Below, in pieces: positions 49,240 through 60,748 of a DNA stretch of 64,000 bases (its first letter is position 1; the number at the start of each line of letters is the position of its first letter). The notes below the pieces were generated by a model, which was not told the DNA's origin, did no database searches, and saw only the letters and a program-made list of their open reading frames with translations. Both the position numbers and the translations under genes were made by a program. Source of the stretch: Coprinus comatus (taxonomy: Eukaryota > Basidiomycota > Agaricomycetes > Agaricales > Agaricaceae); contig JAWPGT010000066.1 in the NCBI GenBank assembly GCA_034638255.1, positions 1 to 64,000 of the forward strand. The letters are read 5' to 3'.

Positions 49240-50063
49240 GGTAAGGAACAAATAATGAGAAGGTAATTAGTACAGAGTGTTGGTCGATATCCATGCTGAC
49301 GATGAGCTAACCACGCAGCGCTGACTGTGACAGACACGTGAGCTTCAGTCACGTGTAAATGTGACAATGTTGTGACTTGTAGTGCAACTGTTCAGTTGTG
49401 CAAGTACATTTCCGAGCGAAAATCTTCAACTTCATGCAGAGAGGAATGACTAGTTTTCCGACTTGACGAGTAGAGAAATTACGCGCTGTGGATACACCCA
49501 GCGGGGAATTCCATCATGATCATATCATGTAGCGGGTTCACTACCTCCCCGAGAGAAGCCGTAGACTTCCTATAATAGACGTCAATGACGTTCTCTCGCC
49601 AATTTAGGATTTTGCTGATCTCAGATTGTCATTCTGAATATTTATTGTGGGTTGCCAAGGGTATCTCCCATAGCGACACGTCCTACATTCCAAAAAGCAA
49701 GAACAATTTTTTCTGCACTACCATCCAAACGGAGTCTCGAATCAGCTATATCAGATAAACGTGGTCCTGAAACCAATACTTACTGGCAACCTCATTTAGT
49801 TTGATGTCCAACAGATTCAATAATGGTAGAATCACATCAGAATATTTGACGAGCCATCCTGAAGGCTGTGATTTTAAGCTACCCGCGTAAATCTATTTGA
49901 ACGGAATTATGCGTTAAAAAATTCGGAGCAGGGATCAAATTTCTGTGAATTCATCATCTCAACCACACGTTTGTTCCCCACCTGAAGCATCAGGGTTGAA
50001 GAAAAAAATCAGAATCCGCTTGTCGGACTAGCACGAACTGTGTAGGAGTTGTCGTTGTGTTTC
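49240..50063. other. Intergenic upstream of Lunapark
   Basis: No gene recognised. Two CACGTG-type E-box elements (ACACGTGAG, TCACGTGTA near 49332-49355) lie about 100 bases upstream of the Lunapark ATG and could be bHLH sites. Confidence 0.4.
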
Positions 50064-50504
50064 GCACAGGAATATGGCAGTGTTGGCCGCTCTAAACAAA
50101 AGGATATGGTTCCCTTTGGGTTCCCTCGGTGTACTCTTGCCGTTGACAATTTCCCATTCGTTTCTCAGCGGTATGAATTTCAAAATCTCTCTTTTTTTAG
50201 GTCTTCAACTACGACGGCATTGCTCGCAGGTGGCGGGAATTTTTCTGTTCTGGTTAGACAGAACTCTGGAGTCAATGTCCATGTCATGTCAACTCGTGGT
50301 GGACCACTCTGACAGCAACTGTTGGGAACCTTGAAGCGACTCGTTGTTGAAGGCATCTCGGCTTCCGGCCAGGTTCTCAAATACCTCTGTATTGGTTTGT
50401 TGGAAGGATTTGCTATGCAAGGAGCTAGTAAAGAGACTAGTACATTGAAACATGGCGCAATTCAACGAATGCTTCGTGTACAGTCAATATCTGAAGCCGA
50501 ATAG
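50064..50504 (+). pseudogene. Possible remnant of an NAD(P)-binding (NmrA-like) protein
   Basis: Two short frames read PLGSLGVLLPLT and, after a possible GTATGA...TTTTTTTAG intron, GGGNFSVLVRQNSGVNVHVM, reminiscent of the G-x-x-G-x-x-G then FSV-x-V-x-TR-S segment of NmrA/isoflavone-reductase-like proteins. Stops interrupt further reading, and the frame to 50504 has no recognised features. This is a weak call based on pattern memory. Confidence 0.22.
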
Positions 50505-51454
50505 TGAGTATAAAGCAATTATTACTTGCGCAGTCAGAATGTAACGTGAAATGTATCATCTCTCCCCCAGTACCGGGTTCGACCTATTGACCCTTTATCG
50601 ATTTTAATTAATTATTGTTCCCAACAGTAAAGGAAACACAATTAGATCCTCGTCTTCGAGAGCTAAGTACAATTTGATCAACTCGGGAATCACCCAAGTC
50701 AGGGTTGCCAGCCGGCATAAAAAAAGGTTCCACAACACGAGGTGAGTTTTTCAACACCACGTTTCTAGGAGGTGATGATGCTTGTTGTCATGTACATTTT
50801 GGTAATTCGGCACTTCACCCTTTCCTGCCCCATACTAATAAGCAAATAAACAGAGTCAGAACATAGCATCCGTTCAAGTTTTCTGGCATACAAACACACA
50901 AAAATCAACGCACAGGAATATACTATGAAAATAACTGGTCGGCAGCGACCGTTCGGCGCGGCGCGACTCGAGTCAGCGGAGTCTCTCAGTTACATTGCTT
51001 TGTCAGCATAATTCACTTCCCTAACTTAGGCTCTAACGAAATTTATCCGCTCGGGTCGGTTTACTATACGGCTTCCTATAGGTGGGAGTTTACGTTACAT
51101 CTCACCATATGAGGGATGGTCTACAACAAGTGTCCTTCGAAATCTCATCAATCTTGGAGGTGCCCTTTTCAGCCGGAATCTGGTTCAGAGGGGACCTTGA
51201 CAGATGATGATAAGGCCCGTTAGTTGGCGCACGCCTTCAATCCAAACCATTTATTGCGGCTTGCGCAGTACGGACCATCAACTCGACTCTTCTCTTGTTG
51301 GAGGGGAACCACTCCGAATTTCCTCTTCCGACGCCAGCGTTCCTTAGAAGTTCGTCGATCTCTAGATTCTCAACTGTGCCACCAATTTAACTCGAGGTAT
51401 GTATATAAACACTCCTCTTCTTCTATTCTCCGCATCTTTCTCTTAACTTGAACC
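50505..51454. other. Promoter region of the GATA factor
   Basis: No gene. The last 100 bases are pyrimidine-rich (CTCTTCTTCTATTCTCC) immediately before the GATA-factor ATG, a usual fungal core promoter or leader. Confidence 0.45.
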
Positions 51455-52637
51455 ATGTTAGCTGCATACAAACCATTGCCACATTACATGTATAATAACC
51501 ACCATAATCGTCAGCATGGCATGCCTCCTTCTGCTCCGATATCTTCATACTTGCTCGACCAGCCGGGAATGGACTTCACGGGTAATTGGCAGGGTATGTC
51601 TTAACGAATCCTGGATCAAACTCTCAAAGATTGACGCGTCACTCTCAGGGGCTCAAGCACGCTACAGCCAAGGCCCCAATCCAAATGCTATGGGACCTCA
51701 CAACATTTTCCGTTCACCAGATGCGGGTGTTGACGCGGTCAACAGAAACCATGTTAGCTACTCCTCTTCTGAAAGGAGTACGATCCCAGCTTTCCAACAA
51801 AATTGGAATTCGTCTTCCCTTCAACAACCTCCATCCATTCAACAACTCCCTTCCAATAATACCTCCGGTACAATATACTCCACATACAGACCAACTGTTG
51901 ATATTGCACATCACCCGTCGTTGGAGTGGAATCAATGGGCAGGGAATACCTCTGCTTCAGACGTAATGTCATCTCATTCCACTCCAATACCCCAATGGCC
52001 CAATGATATGCGTGGAGTCGCATCCTTTCCTCCAGGATCTATGGAGGAATTGTACAACAGTACTGCTAACAGCTCACCATACTCGGTACAACCAGAACTT
52101 CCAACAATACCCAACGGCCTCCAGATTTCACCTCTTTCATCACCCTCCTCATCCCCTTCTGCATCATCACGAAAACTATCACCACGGACACGGACCATGA
52201 AGGCCGAAAGCCTTTCACCAGCACCTCCTTCTCGCCGACTAAGTGTAGATGCTTCCACATCCGGTCCAAAAGTATGCTCCCACTGTCAGGCGACTTCTAC
52301 ACCTTTGTGGAGAAGAGAACCAGCGACCCTCAAACCCTTATGTAACGCATGTGGTCTTTACCTGCAGCAACGGCACCGACACAGGCCGAAAGAACTCATC
52401 GATGCCGATGCTGATGATGAAACCGAGGAAGAGGAAGAACAAAATTATAATGGGCCCGAGTGCAGCCACTGCCATACTCATCGAACCTCGGTTTGGCGAC
52501 GAAGCAAGACTGGAGCCCAACTTTGTAATGCTTGTGGCGTATACTTGAGACTCCGTGGAAAGGACAGACCATTGTCTTTGAAGCGAAAGAAGATTAAGCC
52601 TCGCACTAAACATGCTTCCACTTCTCGGTCCACATGA
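51455..52637 (+). CDS. GATA transcription factor with two zinc fingers, 375 aa
   Basis: Nuclear DNA-binding regulator. Exon 1 (51455-51593) starts MLAAYKPLPHYMYNNHHN; a 55-nt intron (51594-51648) joins NWQG to AQARYSQGPN. Lengths 139+989 make exactly 376 codons including the stop. A long Ser/Pro/Asn-rich N-terminal half precedes two GATA fingers. Finger 1 at about residues 255-280 is CSHC-x18-CNAC with TPLWRR and a basic GLYLQQRHRHRPKEL tail. Finger 2 at about 318-342 is CSHC-x17-CNAC with TSVWRR and GVYLRLRGKDRPLSLKRKK. An acidic patch (DADADDETEEEEEQ) separates them. Two-finger fungal GATA factors include the SRE-type iron regulators, but the Cys-rich region between their fingers is absent here, so no regulon is assigned. 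Confidence 0.93.
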
Positions 52638-54101
52638 TGGTGATTTTCACGTTTTCTGGATTTTCGAAATTTCCTGATATATAATGAAATATAACGGGTA
52701 TTGTATTTAATTGCACACACTCCATCTATACCATAGTACTCTCGGTGTTTGTGCATGAAGTGTTTTCAGTATTGTAGTGTGTTCGATGCTCGCTTTTGTT
52801 GAAAAAGTCTATTCTTTATTTATCGCTTAGTAGGAAAGAGGAATTCACAAGGTACCGTTGTTGTAATAGTCCAACCGAGTCATAAATATTATTGCTGCTG
52901 TTGATCGATCAAGAATGCAAATAACCTATGGAACTAAACATTAGCTGGTTATAGGGTTTTGAGGATACCAAAGAAGACTTAGATCTCACGACGATCATTC
53001 CCTGGCGCATCAATAAAAGTTTAAGTTGATTGTTGGCGATTCTAGTATGAAATACAGTTATAGCTCAGCGTTGCTAACGAATCAAATCGAGTCATCTACG
53101 GTATACGAAATGAGTAATATCTTATCTCCTCTTGTGCGCATTACTTTGAATATTCGGCATACGAGTATTCTCTATGACTGAATAGCACATGGAGACCATG
53201 AACAACGGTCCGACGTCCAGAAAGACCATCACAACTCCACCATAAGAATAAGTATTAGTGAAATGAATCGGCCCTGAGAATGGCAATGCTGAAGATGGGA
53301 AAGATAACCGAGGGCTGTTTCGTAGCCACTTAGTATGTGACCTTCCCATCACTGGAACTGAATAGTTATGGAATACAACCATATGGAGCTGTCATGTGGC
53401 CTTTATTCAGTCCAAATTTAATCATACCAGCAACGCGAACAATTTATTAATGGAGAGGACATCCACAAAGTACTTCGTATGTCCTTTAAGGAAGCACAAA
53501 ATCTCCGTAAAAGAGTGTAATTTGAGGTGTAATTCGACAAGAGATCAATCCTCACATCCCGGACGGGTATGTAGGGCTTGGGACTAGGTCGAGTCGAGGC
53601 AGTGTGATATAGGCAACTGGAGCAGGGATGATGAGACACTTGAGCCTGCATCTTTTTCTGTTAGAATACTACTCACCTGATAGAATAGAAGTTTAGAACA
53701 TCTCTTAGTTAACACAAGTATCGGACTTAACAAGGTGTGCGAACGTACGTCCGTAAGGACTGGTTCATTGACATCAGTCCCCAAGTCAGTCTAGCGGAGT
53801 CAGCCGACAATCGCAGGGGGCAGTGTTTGGGACCAAGGCTTCAAAAAGGAAATGTAGGGAACGTCAAAGCAACGTAAGGAATAAACTTTGTGTTTCAGAA
53901 TTTTCAGGCGTAAGTATTTCGTAGTTCTTCAAGATTTCGACTCAGAAGGGGGTGTTGGGTGGGGAGTTGATACAGCAAGGCATTAACTTGGAGTGTTCAA
54001 GTCTATCTTGCTTTGTTTGTTTATGATGATGATGACAAATAGAAGCAATTCCCGTACCTGCTTTCGCCATTAACTCAACGCACGTTCCTCACACATTATT
54101 C
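52638..54101. other. Intergenic, no supported gene
   Basis: 3' side of the GATA gene followed by unremarkable DNA; short frames on both strands lack features. Confidence 0.45.
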
Positions 54102-54936
54102 ATGATTTCTTTTCTGTGTTCGATTCTATGCTGTGGTCTTTGCACTACAAGGAGGATGAGGATGCATAAACGAGCGGAACGGCTACTACAATATCAGATT
54201 CCAACTACCCCGTACGTGTAGATCTGAATACCTGGGACAAACCTCTCATAAGCTGAGACTTCGTAGTTCAGCACCTGTTTTACCTCAAGAGCTTGCTTAC
54301 CAGGAACGTATGGGAACTATCGTTCGTGCTACTGAAGGGTAAGTAGTCTTTCTTCCATAAAAAGCAATATTCATCATGTAATATAAACAGAAAAATGGTA
54401 AATCTAACTGCACGGCTCCCATTCAATCTACATAATCGCGTTGTCGACGACTCCTTGGAATACTCTCGGTCTACCTCATACGACCGTGGTAATGACTATG
54501 ATGATGATATCTACCAAAATTACTCCAACATCCACCAAAACCGTCGAAAACGTGTCCGCAACGATGATTATACGTACAACTACTATGCCGAATCGCGGTC
54601 ACGTACGCCAAATTCCAATCGAGACAGATCAAATCTCCAGCGAAAGAATTGTTGAAAGACCTGCTGCTGCTCTAAATATCCGTCTAGTTGGTGTTACGGA
54701 CAATGAACGCGGACGAGCTCGTGAGAGGACTGGTTTGGGAACCAGCGTCGCCTCGTCTGAAAACAATCCTGCTCTACCACAGACCAAAGAAGCATCGGAG
54801 CATCTTGCAGTATGTACTTTCCCTCCGACTCAACTCGGGGAAGTGTTACTTATATAACTTATAGGAAGTAGCTCAGGAGTTGCAGTCCAGACTAAGGGAT
54901 CCAGAAGATATGATTTTGGCCTCATGGAACACATAA
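54102..54936 (+). CDS. Small protein with Cys-rich N-terminus and Tyr/Asp/Arg-rich middle, 212 aa
   Basis: Unrecognised gene assembled from five exons: 54102-54211, 54258-54338, 54391-54597, 54641-54809, 54865-54936. They total 639 nt, or 213 codons, with every junction in phase and GT-AG. N-terminus MISFLCSILCCGLCTTRRMRM has four cysteines next to hydrophobic residues and a basic patch, the pattern of a palmitoylated, membrane-attached protein. Then RSSAPVLPQELAYQERMGTIV, a Tyr/Asp/Asn/Arg-rich segment (YDRGNDYDDDIYQNY), VERPAAALNIRLVGV, and an acidic-amphipathic end EVAQELQSRLRDPEDMI. Introns are short (43-55 nt). The third is a GTCACG donor of only 43 nt, the least certain. No enzymatic motif. 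Function unknown; peripheral membrane adaptor is a guess. Confidence 0.6.
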
Positions 54937-56839
54937 CATACCACTTCACACTTCACTTTCATTCTATCCAGGTCTTTCTGAAATCGAATGGTGCGAAACG
55001 GTGAAACTCCGTGACGATTTCACGGACATATTCTGATTCCAAGGGATAATCACCAGCCATTCCAATATATCAGCCAGTCAACGAACCAAATCTATGGATA
55101 TCAAAAATCGGTCCATCGAGTGATGCCTTTGGTCCGCTTGTACTTTGCATCAGGATTCCGTGTTCTCCGCTTGTAATATTGTAAACTGATAAATTAGATT
55201 AATATAATTTGTACTCATACTTTTCTGTTCTCATATTTGCCGAATGAAATTGCCGTGCTGGAGAAGCCTCACAGTAATTGACCCATTCTCTCTGTAAGTA
55301 ATCAAAACATCCACTCGCAAGAGGGTATCTAGTCATAATTACTTATTCTGTATCAAAGGAATTATACATACGTGTTGTCCTTAGCTTATAATGGACACAC
55401 TATGTGCGAGTTGAAGTTTCAACGTTTTAACGTTTCAATGGGAAAAAGACCCAATGATGAACAATTACACAGCAGCAAATAGCAGCCGCAATATTCTAAT
55501 TCCAATGCTCAGGCGGTAAATCGGTGGTAAATGAGAACATGCTGAAGTCCAATGACCACGTGACACAGCGAGAAGTCCACAATTGCCCACAACAATGCTC
55601 TCTGAACATCAAACTGTACGTGAGTCCCGGATGTCACCTCTCAAAAGAAAAAGAAAAAGGAAGAAAGTGAAAAGTATGTACCGGTTCCTATAGCTCCCAC
55701 TGGCCATCGGGTAAGGCCTCGTTAATGATCGAAAATCAACTAGAATACTAACAGATACCGCAGTCAATCAATTTCAACGCGAAATATCTAAGGACAAGAA
55801 ACAGCAGTATCCATGTTAATCATCTTGGTAATGAACTTCGAGATTCTGATGACAGGATGAGATCAGAATTGAAATCTCATTCTCAGAGAACCATATCCAT
55901 AGGCTCAAGAGTTTTGACCTCGTCGAACACGTATTCGGCTTTCTAGTGTTCGATTAAAGTTGCGGCAACTGTTCTCCTAGTATTCCTTCAGGTCAACCTC
56001 GTTCAAGTTCACAATCAAAACGATGATATACAACACCCTAGTCCTACCGAAGACCAGATTGACACTTGCATCTATGCAACCGTCGTGCTACACGACAAAG
56101 TTTATCAGAAGGAACCTGAGGGTATTTACAACCTTTACTATTGGGAATGGCCACCTCACCTCGACACACAGACAGGAGTGAGGACTGCAATGTTCTTAAC
56201 ATTGCCGCTGTAATTGCACACCAAGTCGCGTCATCTCCATTGGTCTCCTCAGTGTTAGCGAACACACCAATTAAAACCCTCTGGACCACCATTTCCAACT
56301 CAAATAATACCTCTGTTCGCCAGTATGAATGTGATCAAACCCCTTCATCATCTTCATCCTATAATTCCGACAATTGCCTCGGATGAGCAAGATTCGGACC
56401 CTCTCCCTAACATTGTTGCTGTACCAATTGAAGCAGCGAATCCTTCCGACGACGCGGGGCGCTATCTTTTCTTCCAAACTTGAATCCATATAAGTGATAC
56501 CCTCGCAACCATAACACCATCCCTCTCCGAACGAAAGTCTTTATCATGGTTAATATCCCTTTCGGACGATAGTTCATCAGTTATTTACCACAAGGAAAGA
56601 CACAGGCGCCCTTCTGGCCTCTCAACAATTGGATTCATCTTCCCGGATCTTCCTACTAACACTCCACTAACTTCTAAGGAAACTTCCCCTTCAATGACGT
56701 CCTCTACAAATGAACGCTTTACTGGTGTGGGGAACTCTGGACTTTTCTTCGATCACAATCTGAGAGATTATCCATTATCTTTGCAAGATTTCTCCTATTT
56801 ACTACAAGATCAAGTCAAAATCGAGGTTCATATGCTTTA
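54937..56839. other. Intergenic, possibly older parts of the kinase ruin
   Basis: No clear gene up to about 56000. From 56050 to 56840 several short plus frames may be further remnants of the FunK1-like gene, but they are not recognisable individually. Confidence 0.35.
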
Positions 56840-58055
56840 AAGGTTTCGCTACTACCGGATCCACTCTCCAATCATGTTTTGAAAGTGTTACCGTACATGC
56901 AACGACAATATCTTGTACAGTCCCATTCTCTCTTTGTGCTTGGTTTAATTGTAATGGGAGATACAATAACAATCTGTAGGGGCGAATCGATGGGTACGGA
57001 AGAATGTACGTCTGACCTTCGTACCGGGAGTGGCGTCGTGGAGATTATTCGCTTGGCATTAGGATTTACAGTTGCAGACAATGACACTTGGACATGATCC
57101 TGGTTTTGGATTGGAGAGGGCGTCTAGCCATAGTCTGGTTGGGGTGGGAAAAGACGAGATGACGGAAATTGAGAAAGGCTGCACAGGCATAGACAAGGAG
57201 GGTGTGGCGTTCGACCCGAAATACTACAACACTTCACCTGATCACACTGGAAGATCCCAATGCTATTATCTTCATTACTTGGTCGATAACCGTGGGCCCT
57301 TCGGAGGTCGAATGAAAAGAATGTGGTGTGCATATCAACATATTTGAGAGTGAGGGGATACAGAGTTGGTTCATTCCGATAATCAAGTGAAGCCCGGGGG
57401 GTTTTATCGTGTAAAGAAAATGAAAATTTTGTTGGTCCTTATGCATTTAAGTACCAGAATGTCGACACCTTATCGGTAATGTCAAAGAAATTGTGCTTTC
57501 AAGGATAGTGGAAGCTGTTGAGGAGAAAAAAGTAGTGAGAGAAATGAACAAACTGGTGTTGGATTCGTTCTTCCTGAATAGTAAGCAAGCTTTATCCTCT
57601 GGTAATATATCTATAACCTATACAGACCTTTCTCTAACTGTCCATAAAGGTGTAAATGTCCTCCATAGACATGGTATAACAGAGGAGAGAGGAGTTCCAA
57701 ATGCATTTGCCAATTTAACCCCGAGGCATCACCATCACAATTTCTTTATTCAAACGTACATTACCACAATATAAAAACTTCAAAGAAGTCGCTCGCGCAA
57801 TCACAGATGGTCTACAGGCTATATGTATTAAACAGTCGTCTGCTTATCTTGTGTTCATTTAGCTGTCAACTGGCTACATCAAGATGGGAATCTCTTACTT
57901 TCTCGAGAACATCTTACAACAATCTAGATACCCTTCTCGCCAGTCTCGAAAATCCTATTCTATGGAGGAAGGTTTCCTCGTCGAAAAACATATATGGCAT
58001 TCTGTATGACTTCGATCTTGCTGATCTTCTTAATACTGCAAGTTTTCATCCTTAG
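56840..58055 (+). pseudogene. Degenerate fungal-type protein kinase (FunK1)
   Basis: FunK1 kinases are an expanded, mostly basidiomycete family distantly related to ordinary Ser/Thr kinases. Fragments in the right order but different frames: LKVLPYMQRQYLVQ with SHSLFVLGLIVMGDTITI (N-terminal region), GSGVVEIIRLALGFTV, LVDNRGPFGGRMKRMW (near the expected phosphate-binding loop, normally GRGT), a Val/Glu-rich helix, KEVARAITDGLQAI before the place of the catalytic HRD, and NIYGILYDFDLADLL, the equivalent of the metal-binding DFDLA segment. The HRD itself is not found, several stops intervene and ordinary splicing does not restore it. Identification rests on recalled family pattern. Confidence 0.5.
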
Positions 58056-58393
58056 TTTATAAAATCATTCATCACGTTCTTATATCTTTTATCTTGTTCG
58101 GCGAGTCAGATAATCAATCAAAGGGATATAATAATATTGTCTGTGTGTGTAGTAATGAATGAACAACCACCTACGATGTGGGTGAGGAGAACCGAGGCCA
58201 TTACATTTTTCCGAGCGAATTTGAGTAGGAGAAAAAGGGAGGAAAAAATAAGGCTGTTGGTATCCGGGCGGCACGTCGATTGTGAGCATGAAGGCTCACC
58301 CGTCAACCAGGTGGTGGGTTTTAGGGATTAGTTAGCAAGAAAATGGATTTCACGTGAGAACTGAGACGCGACTGAGCTGTTTGAGGCACGTGA
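58056..58393. other. Spacer
   Basis: No gene recognised; short overlapping frames on both strands only. Confidence 0.4.
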
Positions 58394-58446
58394 CTCTTTC
58401 TACAAGAAAACGCATCTGACGAAGTCAGATGCTTCACTTACTTATT
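58394..58446 (-). repeat. Dispersed palindrome-bearing repeat, copy 2
   Basis: Reads, on the plus strand, GGCACGTGACTCTTTCTACA followed by AGAAAACGCATCTGACGAAG and TCAGATGCTTCACTTACTTA. The core GCATCTGA-CGAAG-TCAGATGC is a perfect 8-bp hairpin. The inverse copy is at 26355-26412. Confidence 0.7.
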
Positions 58447-60748
58447 CAGGAACACCACAACAAGATCATCCAGTTGGAAAAGTGGGTGTGAGAACTCCCA
58501 GTTGGAGGATGCGTCTCGATCAAGCAACCGAAAAGGCTCATATTCAGAAACTCAAAGCGATAGTTGTAATTATCTGCAATTGTTTGTTCTTTCAACTCAT
58601 CAAACGACTGACTCATTTGCTAAGAAAATTAGAGAAATACATAGGTGGAAGGCTTATTTTGTGTTTATTATCTGTTTCCCTTCAATAACACGACTCCAGA
58701 GAAGTAAATATCCTACCCACTGCACCCTTTTTTCAAACGATGGATGTCCCAGGATGATTCAATTATATAAAAGAGTGGAGAACGCTGATTTATCTTTTTA
58801 TCAACTTGGAAGTAACAAACATACATTCTTTGTATTCAAGAAATGGTATAATGATTTTCGGTTTACGAAGTACAGGGACTTCAAGGATAATTGGAAGAAA
58901 GGAAATAAAGAGAAACAAAAATTTATACCATACCACCATAACTTGCGATTGAATGGCAGTACAAATCAATAAAAGATTTCTTCACTGCGATATATATCAT
59001 ATTAGTGATGGAAAAATATCTTGTAATCCTGTTATGCAAAGAAGACTCGACATCATTCAAAAAAACCTCTTTTCTCTAGAAGACGTTTTAAATGTCGTCT
59101 TGGTTTGGAGGATTTCCATTTCAAAAAAGCTAGGTGTCTGATCTCAAGGACATCCTACACATGACTTTGATCTATCATAGGCTGAGTTATGTGGTAAAAT
59201 ACTAATTACATTCAAGGATTCATGCTCGTAAATTATCTCACAATTTTAGGGTCAAAATTAATTGACAGTGAGAGAATTTTGAGGATGAACGAAAGCCTCT
59301 CTCTCCTCATCAGAGTCTGAGAATGATATAGTTGGAATTATCCAATGGGAAGTTGGTCGGACTGTTTGTGTCCTCTCAGGTAAAGGTAACTCGCAAGCAT
59401 ACATGTCAATAAGGATTTTACATAACTTATTTACCCACTACTGATGATGTAACTGTAAGTGTATATTGTATACGGTCGTGTATATTTTCGCTGGAAGAGT
59501 ATATAGGTGGAAAGCCTTTCCATTTTCTGATAGATTAATAATCTTTATCTGTTCCCATTCGCTAGTAACACAGTTATGGCGAGGATATTGATAATATAAT
59601 CAGCCGTCTAGTCGTATGATGATCGTGTCTATCGTGTCACTGTAGTACGTCGACGTGTTGTGAGTTTCTTCTCACATGGGCTGAGGGAATTCATTATTCA
59701 ATCTTCCTATTTTTTTTTTTTATTTTACATTTCTCCTGGGTTTATTCAGGTTCATGAGTCGTGGTTTTACACAAAAAAAAGATGCTCTAACGGGTGTCAC
59801 GGATAGGTCGGAGTGGTCTGCCCAATCTACTATGTGAGTCTGTATAGGAAGATGTTCAACATACGAAACGAATTATCACCCTCTATATCTATCCCAGCTC
59901 CGTGTCACGATGTAGATAATACAGGTGCAGGTGTAAGGGGTAGAGCAGGTGAAGACATAGCGCAACTTAGTCTCTCAGGAGAATTGATGAGGAATACTAC
60001 TAGTTCGTTGACTTCTCTCCAGTTGGATTATTATCTAGGTCGGTTAGTGATATTGGCGTGACTCTGTTGCCTAGTGGATGGAGGTGAGCTGTGAAACCTA
60101 GCGAGATTAAAAGAAGGATTGCTCATGTCTAAAGTCAGTCATCAACGTTACTATGTTTGTATAACTAGCGTTTGTATATCAAGACATTGCAATGACAATC
60201 AAAGAAAATGGTGAAAGTGTGGTGTTGCTTGAAAGTATTTTTGGAAGGAAAGTCGTGTAATAAAATGTGGACAGAGATATTTTTTAATCGTCTGACCTAC
60301 ATATTCACATAGAGCTATGATTTCTTCGTAGTGAATGAGTTGGAACCTAGCGTCAGTGTACCCATAATATCCAACCTTTACATCTTGAGTCGTGCTGATT
60401 ATATAATTTCCGATGGAGTAGAGATGGAGTCTTTACGGTTCTATAATTGTTGAGGTAGTTGGTCAGTGCGTGGGGTAGTGTACGGAGTTCCCGTTGAATA
60501 CGGATATTAGTGTTTTGTTTGTGAGTACTTAGGGAATGAATCTGGTAGTGTGTGTTAGAGAGACAGAGTTTATGAGGACTTTCCAAGACAAACGAGAGAT
60601 GATTGGGGGAGATCCAAGGGGATTTAGGCTGGTTTAGACTGAGGAGGATATTTTTCAAGATTAAAGATAGGATGATGACGTCATGCGAGGAATAAATATT
60701 TAAACTCCGATGATTATCTACAGTGCAAATTAAATTTTGGCTGTGTAA
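58447..60748. other. Intergenic, no firm gene; promoter of ARB1
   Basis: A 156-codon plus frame (58502-58972, TTG-initiated, Lys/Phe-rich) and its neighbour at 58953-59141 have no recognised features; they may be transposon debris. The 3' part leads into ARB1; a run of T/A occurs near 59711-59730. Confidence 0.4.

Noticed and set aside
58502..58972. 156-codon Lys/Phe-rich plus frame
   Set aside because: No ATG start, no recognised domain, AT-rich DNA; not accepted as a gene but noted.
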